This document shows positions 17,791-27,393 of a stretch of 34,472 nt of DNA, piece by piece. Position 1 is the first letter of the stretch. Every line of letters begins with the position of its first letter. Source of the stretch: Granulicella sp. (GTDB lineage: Bacteria > Acidobacteriota > Terriglobia > Terriglobales > Acidobacteriaceae); assembly GCA_025408425.1 (NCBI GenBank), contig JANXYX010000038.1, positions 1 to 34,472 of the forward strand, given 5' to 3'. The position numbers were made by a program, and so were the translations under genes. Under the pieces are notes generated by a model. It searched no databases, was not told the origin of the DNA, and saw nothing but the letters and a program-made list of their open reading frames with translations.

Positions 17791-17820
17791 TAGACAAAAA
17801 TTTACTCAGTAGTGTAATAC
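17791..17820 (+). promoter_or_regulatory. Promoter of the second cluster with overlapping TetR-type operator
   Basis: A -35-like TAGACA (17791-17796) and -10-like TAATAC (17815-17820) are 18 bp apart. TTTACTCAGTAGTGTAAT (17801-17818) covers the spacer and -10 and forms a dyad with arms TTAC.C and G.GTAA. It matches the reverse complement of the site at 4603-4620 in 14 of 18 bases. The rest of the 560-bp gap between tetR 2 and the LVIVD gene (17406-17964) shows no gene. Confidence 0.65.
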
Positions 17821-17964
17821 TCGCACACAGTAAGAAGTGGGTGAGCCTGTAACGGGAACACCGAATCGTTCCAGATAGCGGCTGGTTTTCAGTTGCTCTC
17901 TTTTCAAACAGGAGCGCTTCTATCTATCGACTGCAGTGCATTTCGTGAATTGGGGAACAAATTG

Positions 17965-18288
17965 ATGAGACTGGCAGCAAAGCGACACGAAGATTATAGT
18001 GCGACTGCGAGATACATTTGCCGCCTGATGTCCGGGGCTCTTGTACGTGCGCTGGTGGCGGGCTCGTGCAGAGCTATGGTCCTGGCTATCCTGGTTTTGA
18101 CGATCCCTTGCGGTCACCTGCCGGCCCAGACCAAGTCCGAAGCCAGAGACATGAAGCTGGTCGGATTTAGTGACTTGCAGGGTCGCGCCTCTTACATGCC
18201 GATTATTAAGAAGCAAGGCGAGCGCTGGTATGCCTACGTAGGCGCGCAGGATGGCAAGGCGGCAGAGATGAATCCGCTTACGGGCTGA
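17965..18288 (+). pseudogene. LVIVD-repeat protein of cluster 2, 5' part ending at an in-frame TGA
   Basis: N-terminal part of a paralogue of the LVIVD propeller at 8052-9602. ATG at 17965 follows GGGGAA; a later ATG at 18028 would give a shorter leader. A hydrophobic export segment (AMVLAILVLTIPCGHLPAQ) precedes the conserved start of the mature protein (MKLVGFSDLQGRASYMP, compare MELVGFNDLQGRGAYQP in the intact copy). Reading stops at TGA 18286-18288 but the same frame continues without change to 19581. The TGA aligns with a Lys in the intact paralogue. A nonsense mutation is the simplest reading; see the selenocysteine note under rejected ideas. Confidence 0.8.
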
Positions 18289-19581
18289 GTAGAGCCAGGT
18301 GGCACGTCAATCGTGGACGTTACGGATCCCGCACACCCGAAGTTTGTAGCGCACATCCCTGGCGAGATGGACCGCACGGACAAGATGCCAACGCAGGAAG
18401 CATTGGCCAAGGCCACCGCGGAAGACCTCGGCGGATCGCAGTACATGCGCGTTTGCACCGGCAAAGAGTTGCCGCATGCGGACTCTTCAAAGGCCTATAT
18501 GCTGCGCGCATTCGGACGCATCGGCTGGGAGATGTGGGATGTCACCGACCCTGCCAAGCCGAGCCGGCTGAGCGTCCTCCGGTACGATTCGCTGAATACG
18601 CATCGGCTGTGGTGGGAGTGTGACACGGGCATCGCGTACCTGATCGGCGGCCCGTTTGACTGGAAGACGCCTGCGGCGGATCGGCGTTTCGATGCATTTG
18701 ATCATGCTCTCATCTACGACATGAGCAACCCGCTGAAGCCGCAGTTCATTCGCACCTTCGGACTGCCCGGACAGGAGCCCGGAACTTCGGCGGCGCCGCC
18801 ACCAGTCGGTCTGCACACCGTATTTTCCACTGGACCGAAGGGCAATCGCGTTTACTTCGCGAACGGAAACGCCGGCAATGGGATCTTTGAAATCGTCGAC
18901 CGCGAAAAATTGCTAAACGGACCGAAAGAAGCTAACGACGCAAACTTGATGTACCCCGTGATTGCAAGAGTAGACCTCCCGGACGATACGGGCGTTCATA
19001 CGATGCTGCCGTTGATGGGGATGAAGCTACCTGAGTTCGCCAAGCAGAAGACAGGCTCCGTTAGGGACTTTCTTGTGATCACTGGTCAGGGCCATAACGA
19101 CAATAAAGAGTGCCGCGAAGCACGGCAAATGATGCATATCTTCGACATCACGACGGAGTCGAAGCCCCTGGGCATTTCGACGTGGACTGTACCTGAGGCG
19201 AGCGGCAGCTTTTGCGAGCGCGGCGCGGTGTTTGGAACCCACGCCACGAACGACGACATGGCTCCCGTGTATTACAACCGCGTTCTGTTTGTGGCGCACC
19301 ACAACGCAGGTGTGCGTGCCGTTGATATTCGAGACCCCTATAACCCGAAAGAAATCGGATTTTACATACCAGCCATTACAGACCGCACGCAGGCCAGTTG
19401 TTATGGCAAGGCCCCCGATCGACATTGCAAGACCGCCATCGACATCAACAACGTGGAGGTAGATGAGCGCGGATACGTCTACGCCGTTGACTTTGCGGGA
19501 ACCGGCCTCTACATCCTCCAGCTGACCGGCTCCGCCCGTGAGGCAGCTGACTACAGCAAAGCTATTGGCACGTCTCCGTAA
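18289..19581 (+). pseudogene. LVIVD-repeat protein of cluster 2, part after the in-frame TGA
   Basis: Continues the frame of 17965-18288 past the TGA. It contains all the propeller blades: IVDVTDPAHP, MWDVTDPAKP, IYDMSNPLKP, IFDITTESKP and AVDIRDPYNP, each matching a blade of the intact paralogue in order. The cysteine pattern is also similar (WECDTG, SFCERG). A GTG at 18313 could start a protein, but it would lack the signal peptide and first blade, so export is unlikely. The coding part is otherwise clean over 430 codons, which suggests the stop is recent. Followed 78 bp later by the receptor gene. Confidence 0.8.
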
Positions 19582-19659
19582 CAAAGCGAGCAGTCATCGC
19601 TGAAAGCAGCCACCTGCGGGAGCGGGTAAGGACTTGTGTTGTTTCAGGAAGGGAATACT

Positions 19660-22600
19660 ATGAAAAGAACGAAGCTCATCTTCTTCTCCAGGCTTTTGAT
19701 GCTCACCCTGCTCACTTTTGCAGGCGGAGCGATTGCAGGAGCCCAGGTCACGGGCGCAATCCGAGGAACCATCGAGGATGCCTCGCACTCCCTTATTCCC
19801 GGCGCGACCATAACGATCACGAACCTTGAAACCGGCGCCAGGCGCACGGTTCAAACAGACGCCTCCGGCAATTACGACGTTCTTTCGCTGCCCATCGGCC
19901 GGTACAGCATCTCGGCTGACAAGGCAGGTTTCAAGATGGCGATTGAGAACAACTTGAATCTGGTCGTCGGTCAGCAGGCGTTCGTAAACCTCGCTCTTCA
20001 AATAGGCTCGACGAGCGAGACTGTCGTTGTGACCACAAATTCGCAGACTGTCAACACATCTACGTCATCGACATCTGGGTTGGTGAGTGAGCAGGAAGTG
20101 AAGGACCTTCCGCTTAACGGTCGCGGCTTCGACAACCTGATCTCTCTAAACGCGGGAGCTATCAACAACTCGGCTTACTCAACTACGTCGCAGTCAGGCG
20201 GCGGCACCGGCCAGCAGTTTGACGTAGTCGGCCGGCGCTATGAAGAGAATTACTTTCTGATGAACGGTATAGAATATACCGGCACCAGCAATCGTTCCAC
20301 GCAGCCCGGCGGCGTGAGCCAGCAACTGTTGGGGGTCGATGCGGTGCGTGAATTCAACGTGCTCACGGACTCATATTCTGCAGCCTACGGCAAGCGTCCC
20401 GGAGCGCAGATCGTTGTCGTTACGCAGTCCGGAAACAACGTTATTCACGGATCGGTGTTTGAATTTATCCGAAACAGCTCGCTGGATGCCAGAAACTATT
20501 TCGATGCTCCTCCCGCTTTCAACGATGGCAAGCGTATTCCGGAGTTTCAGCGCAATCAGTTCGGCGGTTCGATCGGCGCCCCGCTGGTGAAGGATAAGGC
20601 ATTCGCTTTTCTGAACTACGAAGGATTTCGCCAGAACCTCGGTCTTGCCGATGTGGCCGCGGTCCCCGATGACAATGCCCGGCTAGGGCTTCTTTCGTGC
20701 GGCATCATTACGCCTCTGCCCGCAGGATGCGCGTCTACGGCGGATACGACTCCGAAGGCGGTTCCGAACCTTGCTCCTGGGATGTTAGCTTTCTTCGCGT
20801 TGTGGCCCCACGCCAATGGCCCGAACCTGGGCGGTGGCGTTGGGCGGTTGTACGCGACACCAAAAGAAAAGATCCGCGAAGATTTCGCGACCACTCGCTT
20901 CGATCAGACACTAGGCCAAAAGGATTCACTCAACGAATCTTTTACGTTTGACGACGGCCGCAGCCTCATTCCGGCAACCAACCCTTATTTCAACAACATC
21001 ACCACTGTTCGCAATCAGGTGGCGAGCATCAATGAAGTTCACATTCTTACCCCTCATCTGTTGAACACAGCACGCGTCGGGTTTTCGCGCGGACGCTTCG
21101 ACTTCAACGTGTCCGCTACGATTCCGATCCCCTCCTCTCTTCTCCTATTCGCTGGGTCGGAGGAAGGGCTCATAAGCATCGGGGGCGGTCAAACTCTTTC
21201 GTCCGGTTCGACTACGGTGGCTCAGGTGGGCAACGCTCAAAACTTCAACAAGGGCGTCCGCAACCTTTATACGGCGGCCGACGATTTCCAGTGGGTGAAA
21301 GGGCGTCATCAAATCAGCATTGGCGTCTGGGGCCAGCGGATGCAGGAAAACCGACACGGCGGCGACCGCAAGGCAGGCCAGGCAGGGTTTTCCAATATCC
21401 AGACATTCCTTCAAGGTACGACTTCCTTGTTTCAAGGGGCCGTCAACTCGCGTCCAGCGCACTATCGTCTCTGGGAAGGAGCCTGGTATATCGAAGATGT
21501 GCTTCAGTTACGAGAGAACTTGATTCTAAGCGCAGGTTTGCGTCACGAATTCAACGGCATATTGAGCGAGAAGGATGGCATCATCGCGAACGGACTGTTA
21601 GACGCGAATCTTGTTCCGATTACAGCTCCGCTTCTTGGCCAAAGCTTTACAGTCAACTACGACAAGAAGTTGTTCTCGCCAAGGCTAGGTTTGTCCTGGG
21701 ACGTGTTTGGAAACCAAAAGACGGCTGTACGCGGCGGCGGCGGCATCTTCTACTCCATTCCCGACTATTATCAATACATTTTTGATCGCATCTCGCCCAA
21801 CCATTCCGCGATTACGTTTGGTCAGAACGTGCCGTTTATTCCGCTCCTTGGGCAGACAGTGAATCAGCCCCCTCCCTGCAGCGAAGTACAACTCGCGCCG
21901 TGCAATAAGATTGCGCAGAGCGAGATTCCGAATAACAAAGCAGTCGCGGTACAGGAATGGAACTTAGCGGTGGAGCAGCAAATCGCTCCTGACACATCCC
22001 TCCGCGTTGCATACACCGGCTCGCACGGTATCCACGAAATCACCGCAACAAACTTTGATCAGGTTCATCCACTGATTTGCAGCAACTCGGCGGGCTGTCT
22101 GGCAGGCGGGATCGGCTCGGCACGTTCCACGGTGGGGATTGGCACGCTCTATGTGCCGGTAGTATCAGGCCTTCCGAACCCTTACCTGACAGCAGCCACG
22201 ACTTATAAAGGCTACAACAGCAACTACCACGCGCTAATGGTTGACCTTAAAAAGAACATGAGCCATGGTTGGCGTTTCCGGGCGAATTACACGTGGTCTA
22301 AGAATCTGGATATCGGTGGCGAACCCGGAGGTTCGGAGAACTCGAACGGCCCTCCTGGAGAGGAGCAGGCCTTCAATCCGCAAGCGGATTACGGCTATGC
22401 GAGCGCAGATGTGCGGAATGCGGTTGTCCTCAGCGGCACCTATGAGCTGCCTTTCGGCAAGGGCAAGATGCTCGCCAACAATTTAGGCGGATTTGGTGAG
22501 CGCATGGTCGGAGGCTGGCAACTCAATTCGATCGCAACGTTCCAGGGTGGCCTGCCCTTTACGGTGCTGGCGAACCAGAACAGGTCAGGGAACGGCGACA

Positions 22601-22974
22601 CCAGCAACCCGGATCGTCCCGCATACAATCCAAATTTCCACGGCTCGATCATCACGCACAATCCTTTGAAGTGGTTTGATCCAACTGCTTTCGTTCTTCC
22701 GGCTGCCGGTACGTGGGGCGATGTGGGCAAGAACAGTTTGCGTAGCCCTGGTCTGCAGGAGTGGGACGCGTCTCTCTTCAAGAGCACGCGTCTTACGGAA
22801 AGGATGAACCTTCAGTTCCGTGCTGAGTTCTTTAACGTTCTCAACCACGCCAACTTCAGTTTCCCGAACCGTTCCGTGTTCTCGGGATCGGCCATTTCAC
22901 CATCAGCGGGTCTGATTACCGCCACAGCCACATCGTCACGGCAAGTCCAGTTCGGCGCGAAGGTGCTGTTCTAG
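19660..22974 (+). CDS. TonB-dependent receptor with carboxypeptidase-regulatory-like domain (cluster 2)
   Basis: Outer-membrane receptor, paralogue of the one at 4689-8009. ATG at 19660 has AGGAAGGG upstream; the TTG at 19636 is less likely. A signal peptide (MKRTKLIFFSRLLMLTLLTF, cleavage near AGAQ) is followed by a CarboxypepD_reg-like domain (VTGAIRGTIEDASHSLIPGA, then SLPIGRYSISA), a plug domain (KDLPLNGRGFDNL, then FNVLTDSYSAAYGKRPGAQI) and a barrel ending in KVLF. 1104 residues. Long identical stretches with the cluster 1 receptor (for example NRSTQPGGVS versus NRSNQPGGVS) show a duplication, and divergence is greatest in the barrel, where ligand loops lie. It is the only undamaged large gene of cluster 2 apart from the esterase-like gene. 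Confidence 0.93.
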   Translation: MKRTKLIFFSRLLMLTLLTFAGGAIAGAQVTGAIRGTIEDASHSLIPGATITITNLETGARRTVQTDASGNYDVLSLPIGRYSISADKAGFKMAIENNLNLVVGQQAFVNLALQIGSTSETVVVTTNSQTVNTSTSSTSGLVSEQEVKDLPLNGRGFDNLISLNAGAINNSAYSTTSQSGGGTGQQFDVVGRRYEENYFLMNGIEYTGTSNRSTQPGGVSQQLLGVDAVREFNVLTDSYSAAYGKRPGAQIVVVTQSGNNVIHGSVFEFIRNSSLDARNYFDAPPAFNDGKRIPEFQRNQFGGSIGAPLVKDKAFAFLNYEGFRQNLGLADVAAVPDDNARLGLLSCGIITPLPAGCASTADTTPKAVPNLAPGMLAFFALWPHANGPNLGGGVGRLYATPKEKIREDFATTRFDQTLGQKDSLNESFTFDDGRSLIPATNPYFNNITTVRNQVASINEVHILTPHLLNTARVGFSRGRFDFNVSATIPIPSSLLLFAGSEEGLISIGGGQTLSSGSTTVAQVGNAQNFNKGVRNLYTAADDFQWVKGRHQISIGVWGQRMQENRHGGDRKAGQAGFSNIQTFLQGTTSLFQGAVNSRPAHYRLWEGAWYIEDVLQLRENLILSAGLRHEFNGILSEKDGIIANGLLDANLVPITAPLLGQSFTVNYDKKLFSPRLGLSWDVFGNQKTAVRGGGGIFYSIPDYYQYIFDRISPNHSAITFGQNVPFIPLLGQTVNQPPPCSEVQLAPCNKIAQSEIPNNKAVAVQEWNLAVEQQIAPDTSLRVAYTGSHGIHEITATNFDQVHPLICSNSAGCLAGGIGSARSTVGIGTLYVPVVSGLPNPYLTAATTYKGYNSNYHALMVDLKKNMSHGWRFRANYTWSKNLDIGGEPGGSENSNGPPGEEQAFNPQADYGYASADVRNAVVLSGTYELPFGKGKMLANNLGGFGERMVGGWQLNSIATFQGGLPFTVLANQNRSGNGDTSNPDRPAYNPNFHGSIITHNPLKWFDPTAFVLPAAGTWGDVGKNSLRSPGLQEWDASLFKSTRLTERMNLQFRAEFFNVLNHANFSFPNRSVFSGSAISPSAGLITATATSSRQVQFGAKVLF

Positions 22975-23005
22975 GTTGTGCTTTGATTAAAGGCAAGAGT
23001 ACCGG

Positions 23006-23035
23006 CGGTCGCATGAGCACAGGCGCATGCGACCG
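23006..23035 (+). promoter_or_regulatory. Intercistronic stem-loop before haem/propeller gene B
   Basis: A perfect 10-bp stem, CGGTCGCATG (23006-23015) and CATGCGACCG (23026-23035), with a 10-base loop, in the 127-bp gap behind the receptor gene and 66 bases before the next start. No T-run follows. Comparable in place to the stem at 9638-9661 in cluster 1. Confidence 0.5.
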
Positions 23036-23101
23036 CAAACGGCAATTCAGAAAGTGCCGGGAGTGGCACAGGTTTCCTGCAAATTCGAAAGGGTCGAACA
23101 A

Positions 23102-23953
23102 ATGAAATTAGGAGCATTCGTTCTTCTGCTGGCCGTGGGTGGTTCGTTCGCATTCGCACGCGCGCAAGAGCAGGGCAGCGAGCGCACGGAGACAGAAGAA
23201 CTGGGCCGTCGCCTCTTTCAACAGAGATGTTCGGTTTGCCATACACGCGCGACGCTCTCAGTAAAGGCGCCGCACGGGACGCTGCTTACGGTCGATCGCC
23301 TGGAGAGGTCGTGGGAGGGTGCGAAGCAGAACATCCTGAATGGCCGTAACGCTATGCCGGCATTCAAATACGGCCTGGAAGAGAAGGAAGTCGACTCGAT
23401 CCTTGAGTATCTAAAAACCGGGCCCGACTTTATGTACAACGGCAAAGAAGCCGCGCCTGCGAAAGAGACCAGGACACCACCGGGTAGTGCGGGACATGGT
23501 GAAGTGCTCTTGTCAGGTCATGTGAAAACAGCAAACGGAGAAAAAATGGAGGGCGTTTCGGTTTCAGCGAAAGCTGACGGCCGCACCATAACAACAACGG
23601 TTTTCTCAGACAAAGATGGAGGCTTTTACTTTCCTGCATTGCCCGCGGGCAAGTACAGCGTCTGGGCTCAGAGTCAGGCTTATGAAACTTCCAAGCGTGC
23701 GGTGGATCTGGCAGCCAATCGAAAAGAAGATTTCGCGCTTCGCCCATTGAAGGACTTCTTTAAGCAGCTTTCCGGCGATCAGCTACTCACTGCGCTGCCG
23801 GAAGACAACGCTCACGATAAGCGCTTGAAGCAGGTATTCAAACACGATTGCTTGGGCTGTCATGAGACAAGCTTCATTCTGCAGAACCGCTTCGATGAAG
23901 CCGGGTGGAATTCAGTCATCGACGTGATGAGCATGAGACGGGCGCAGGCGTGA
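23102..23953 (+). pseudogene. Dihaem / CarboxypepD_reg / propeller protein B, 5' part before a frameshift
   Basis: Start ATG at 23102; signal peptide MKLGAFVLLLAVGGSFAFAR. A cytochrome c domain follows with C43-SV-C46-H47 and a likely axial Met in RNAMPAFKYGL, then the usual helix (EVDSILEYLKTG). Next comes a CarboxypepD_reg-like domain at about 135-215 (LSGHVKTANGEKMEGVSVSA, then LPAGKYSVWAQ), then a second haem site C250-LG-C253-H254. The frame stops at 23953 just after DEAGWNSVIDVMSM, while the next frame continues the same protein. Loss of one base near 23930-23940 explains it. No slippery heptamer is visible, so programmed frameshifting is not supported. Confidence 0.85.
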
Positions 23954-25284
23954 TCGGCGGAATCGATCAGGCTCCGCTGCCGATGTTGCAATATCAGCAG
24001 AAGGAACTCGCTGCCTATCTTGCGCGCATGCGCGGGCCGGGCCCTTCGCCGATGAAGATCCAGCCACAGCAGCGGCCGACTGGTGAAGCGGCAAGGGCTG
24101 TCTTCACTGAGTATGACGTGCCTGTGGACTGGTCCTGGGATCAGGATGTTGAAGGAAAAGTTCTCAGCAACAACGGCAGTGACTGGTCGCTGGGAAATCC
24201 GTCCTCTCTGAACGGTGGCCGGGGTGTCCACGACGCGCAGGCAGACATGGATGGCAACATCTGGTTCTCCTATAACGGAGTGAGCAGAAATCGCACCATC
24301 GGAAGAATCAATGCTGTTACGGGCGAACTGACGAATTTCGGCATCCCCGGTGCACCCGGCCTTGCTTCGATGGGTCACTCACTCGTTCTCGGTCCCGATG
24401 CAAAGATCTGGTTCAACGTCAATCCGCGTGGACCGGACTTCCAGGGAGCCGAACTGATGGGCGGCGTCGACCCGAAAACCGACAAGGTTGAAACCTACAC
24501 GCCACCAAAGGGCACGCCCGCTCCCGGGGGCGCGGTCACCATGGAGGTCGATGGCAAGGGCTTCGTCTGGGCCTCGTCCGAATTTGGAATAGACCGTTTC
24601 GATACGAAAACACACGATTGGAAGTTCTTCCCATCCAGGACGAAGATCTTCGAGGGCGTCGGCGCCTCTTATGGAGTGGCGGGAGACAGGGACGGTAACG
24701 GATGGTGGGCGCAGTTCTACTCCGGTCTCGACACTGTGTCGAAAGCTGATGCCGCTACGGGCAAAGTGTCCGAGGTGAAGCTGGCACTCGTACCCGGTGT
24801 CAAAGAACTTTTCGGCTCCGAGGAACTCGAGATGTACAAGCTCGCGGGCTCGGACCAGGAGGCAGCCTATCCATGGCTGCAGGGACCACGGCGCATGGGT
24901 GCGGATCCGAACGACGATGTTCTCTGGGCAAGTTGCTATTGGTCTGGAGATATCGCACGGATCGACACCCACACGCTTCAGTTCGATCTCATCCACCCGC
25001 CTAACCAAAACCTGACGTCGTACGCGCTTGCCGTCGACAAGAGTCACCAGGTTTGGACGTCCTTCATGAATGGTGATCAGGTAGGGCGTTACGATCCCAA
25101 ATCCAAGGCGTGGACGATGTTCCGACTGCCTTCGATGGGAACGGATGTGCGCTGGGTGTCGTTGCACTACACGCCGGACGGCCACGAGCAGATCTATCTG
25201 CCGTATTTCACCAGCAGCCGCATCGCTCGCATGACGTTGCGCAGTGACGAAGAGATCCAGGCACTGCGTGAAAAGGCCCACTAA
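23905..25284 (+). pseudogene. Dihaem / CarboxypepD_reg / propeller protein B, 3' part after the frameshift
   Basis: Carries the rest of protein B. True continuity begins around AGVIGGIDQAPLPML; the residues before it are out-of-frame overlap. A helical linker (QQKELAAYLARMRGPG) completes the second haem segment, then a Vgb/SMP-30-like propeller runs to the end with blades marked GNIWFSYN, AKIWFNV, GFVWASS, GNGWWAQF, DVLWASC and HQVWTSF. It lacks a start with a signal peptide of its own. The combined protein would be about 725 residues, longer than proteins A and C because of the extra N-terminal cytochrome domain. A PQQ-independent redox or lyase function is possible, but nothing identifies a substrate. 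Confidence 0.82.
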
Positions 25285-25367
25285 GGAACCGTGCGTTCAA
25301 ATCACGAGTGAAGAATCTGTTCACTGCTCTGTATCGCAGGGAGCAAGGTACGAACAAAGAGGTCCAT

Positions 25368-26156
25368 ATGATCGAAAACAATTTCGTTGAAGACCGGGAA
25401 GAGAAGCCAAAGTACAGCCGCAGGGGCATTCTCCAGTCGATGGCCAGCGCTGCTGTCGGCTGGACACTTGCATCGCCCTGGGCGGCTCGCGCGCAAGAGG
25501 CAAGCGAAAAAAAGATCCAGTTCCGTTCCGGCAGAGCGTCGATTGACGGCATCTTCGTTCCTGCGAAGGGCGCGAGCGGTCCTCAACCGGCAATCCTGCT
25601 GATTCATCCCGCAGCTGGGTTGGACGATCGCGTCAAGGAATTTGCGCAACGACTGGCCAGAGAAGGCTATGCAGTTATGGCTCCTGATTTCACTTCGCGG
25701 GAGAAGGGCGCGACGGAAAAGGTAATCGCGACACACCTCAATCCGGAACTGACAGTTCAGGACGTCAAGGCCGCGTATGAATATTTGAAGAAGCGGCCGA
25801 ACGTCGATACCAGCAGGCTTTCTGCCGTGGGACTGGGATGGGGCAGCTGGCGCGCGTTCATGCTGGCTGAAGGGGCTCCAGACCTGCATCGTTTAGTGGC
25901 TTACTATGGCTCAACACCAACTGATGGGTTGGCGCGGATTCAGGCGCCGATGCTGGTGCATTACCCGGAGTACGACTTCCGAGTGACGGGCAATGCGGTG
26001 TGGATTGAGCGCACGATGAAAGAACTGAAGAAGTCGTTCTCTTACAAAATTTATCAGGGTGCTAAAGCGGAGTTTGTGACGAAAGCGGCTTCACCTGAAG
26101 ACAAGACAGCGGCCGATGAGTCGTGGGCAAAGACATTGGACTTCTTGAAGTCGTGA
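25368..26156 (+). CDS. Tat-exported dienelactone-hydrolase-fold protein without catalytic Cys and His
   Basis: Alpha/beta-hydrolase of the dienelactone hydrolase family by layout: ILLIHPAAGLDDRVKEFAQR after strand one, GYAVMAPDF, the nucleophile-elbow region and RLVAYYGSTP. ATG at 25368 follows AAGAGG. The N-terminus has a twin-arginine signal, S17-R18-R19-G-I-L followed by a hydrophobic stretch ending AARAQ. At the elbow, where the family has G-x-C-x-G-G, the sequence is G155-LGWGS, so G157 stands where Cys should be. The acid D203 is kept (YPEYDFRV). Where the family has His (GAxHxF) the sequence is GAKAEF, A234. Spacing from 157 to 203 to 234 matches the family triad. It is probably a non-catalytic binding protein or one with altered chemistry. 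262 residues, undamaged, in a cluster with broken neighbours. Confidence 0.85.
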   Translation: MIENNFVEDREEKPKYSRRGILQSMASAAVGWTLASPWAARAQEASEKKIQFRSGRASIDGIFVPAKGASGPQPAILLIHPAAGLDDRVKEFAQRLAREGYAVMAPDFTSREKGATEKVIATHLNPELTVQDVKAAYEYLKKRPNVDTSRLSAVGLGWGSWRAFMLAEGAPDLHRLVAYYGSTPTDGLARIQAPMLVHYPEYDFRVTGNAVWIERTMKELKKSFSYKIYQGAKAEFVTKAASPEDKTAADESWAKTLDFLKS

Positions 26157-26175
26157 TGGGCGCGAGGTGGGCCAG

Positions 26176-27393
26176 ATGGGAAGTGTGAAACGAGGTTGGT
26201 TGTTCTCGTTGATGTTCGGCATGAGCGTCGTGGGCCACGCATCGGGGGCGGTTCCACCGGCGATACATGGGACCGTTACTGACAAGGCCACAGGCAAACC
26301 GATTCGCGGAGCGATGATCACTGCACGCAAAGGTGCGGGGCTGACGGCGCGGTTCTCCCAGGTAGACGGTAAGTACGATATGGTGCTTCCGGCAGGCACC
26401 TACACTGTTGAGATCAAGGCCTATGGATATGCCTCGAAGAGCGTCGAAAGGCTCGTCATCCCTGCGCAGGGCAACGCGGATTTCAGTCTCATGGCGCGAT
26501 TCACTATCAGCCAACTAAGCAGTGCCGAAATTGAGCAACTGCTTCCGCAAAATGCAGAGACGCGGTTGATCGAGTCGGACTGTATTCGTTGCCATGGACT
26601 CAGCAATCCGGCACGCAGTGGGAATATGTCGGCTTCAACATGGACGACCTTCCTGCAGAAGATGGGGGGTAAACGGAACTGGGCAAATCCATTTGCGACG
26701 GGAGACGTCAAGGGAACCACCGCACCCATTGCCGACTACGATGATCGGATGAACGCGTTAACCTCCGCGCTCAAGACATACTTCGGCCCGGGTTCGGACT
26801 ATTTCTCGCCCACCTCCGATCTTCCGAAAAAGGAACAGATCCAGCATCCAGAGGCGTCCGACGCAGTGCTGGCTGCAACGATCCATGAGTTCGATACTCC
26901 AACGCCCAACGTAGGAGCACATAGCATTCTGGTGGATGATGCCGGCAATGCCTGGTTCAGCGAGATTGAAGCCAGCGGCAACAAAATAGGCAAATTCAAC
27001 TGGCAGACGAAGGCCATCACCGAATATGCGCTGCCAATGGCTGCGGCGAGACCGCGGACAGGCGTGATCGGTAAAGACGGCCTCATCTGGGTGCCGCTGT
27101 CCGCAAGAGGCGTGCACGCAAAGCTGGTGTCTCTTGATCCGCACATGGGAAAATTTGTTTCGTATGACTTTCCCGGGAACAATGTCCAGCCTTATACGGC
27201 CGCGGTCGATCAGGACGGCAACATCTGGCTATCCGGAACCAGCCTGTTGAAGTTCGACGTCAAGACCCACCAGTTTCAGGCGTACAAGCTACCCATTCCC
27301 ACCGGCACGAGCTACAGCGAGACGACCTGGCAGAGCTGGCACGATCTTCCGGCAAGCCAAGGCTTCCGATTGATCCGGCGATTTCTGACGTGA
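26176..27393 (+). pseudogene. CarboxypepD_reg / haem c / propeller protein C, 5' part before a frameshift
   Basis: Close paralogue of protein A (9684-11372), with nearly the same domain borders. ATG at 26176 (GTG at 26167 also possible); signal peptide KRGWLFSLMFGMSVVGHASG; CarboxypepD_reg-like domain (IHGTVTDKATGKPIRGAMIT); haem c site C136-IR-C139-H140; then propeller blades GNAWFSEI, DGLIWVPL and GNIWLSG. The frame derails after WQSWHDLP: the seventeenth residue or so later a TGA appears, whereas shifting by one base restores LPIDPAISDVKVDSKG, matching LPLDQTIYDVKVDSKG of protein A. Loss of one base in CTTCCGG near 27350 explains this. Confidence 0.85.

Noticed and set aside
18286..18288. 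TGA read as selenocysteine in the LVIVD protein
   Set aside because: The paralogue has Lys, not Cys, at this place, and the downstream sequence shows only a short CACG-TCAAT-CGTG stem without a GGU-type loop at the right distance. A nonsense mutation is simpler.
23905..23953. Programmed frameshift in protein B
   Set aside because: The overlap has no slippery X-XXY-YYZ heptamer and no strong following structure. Proteins A and C encode the same join in one frame, so a one-base loss explains it.
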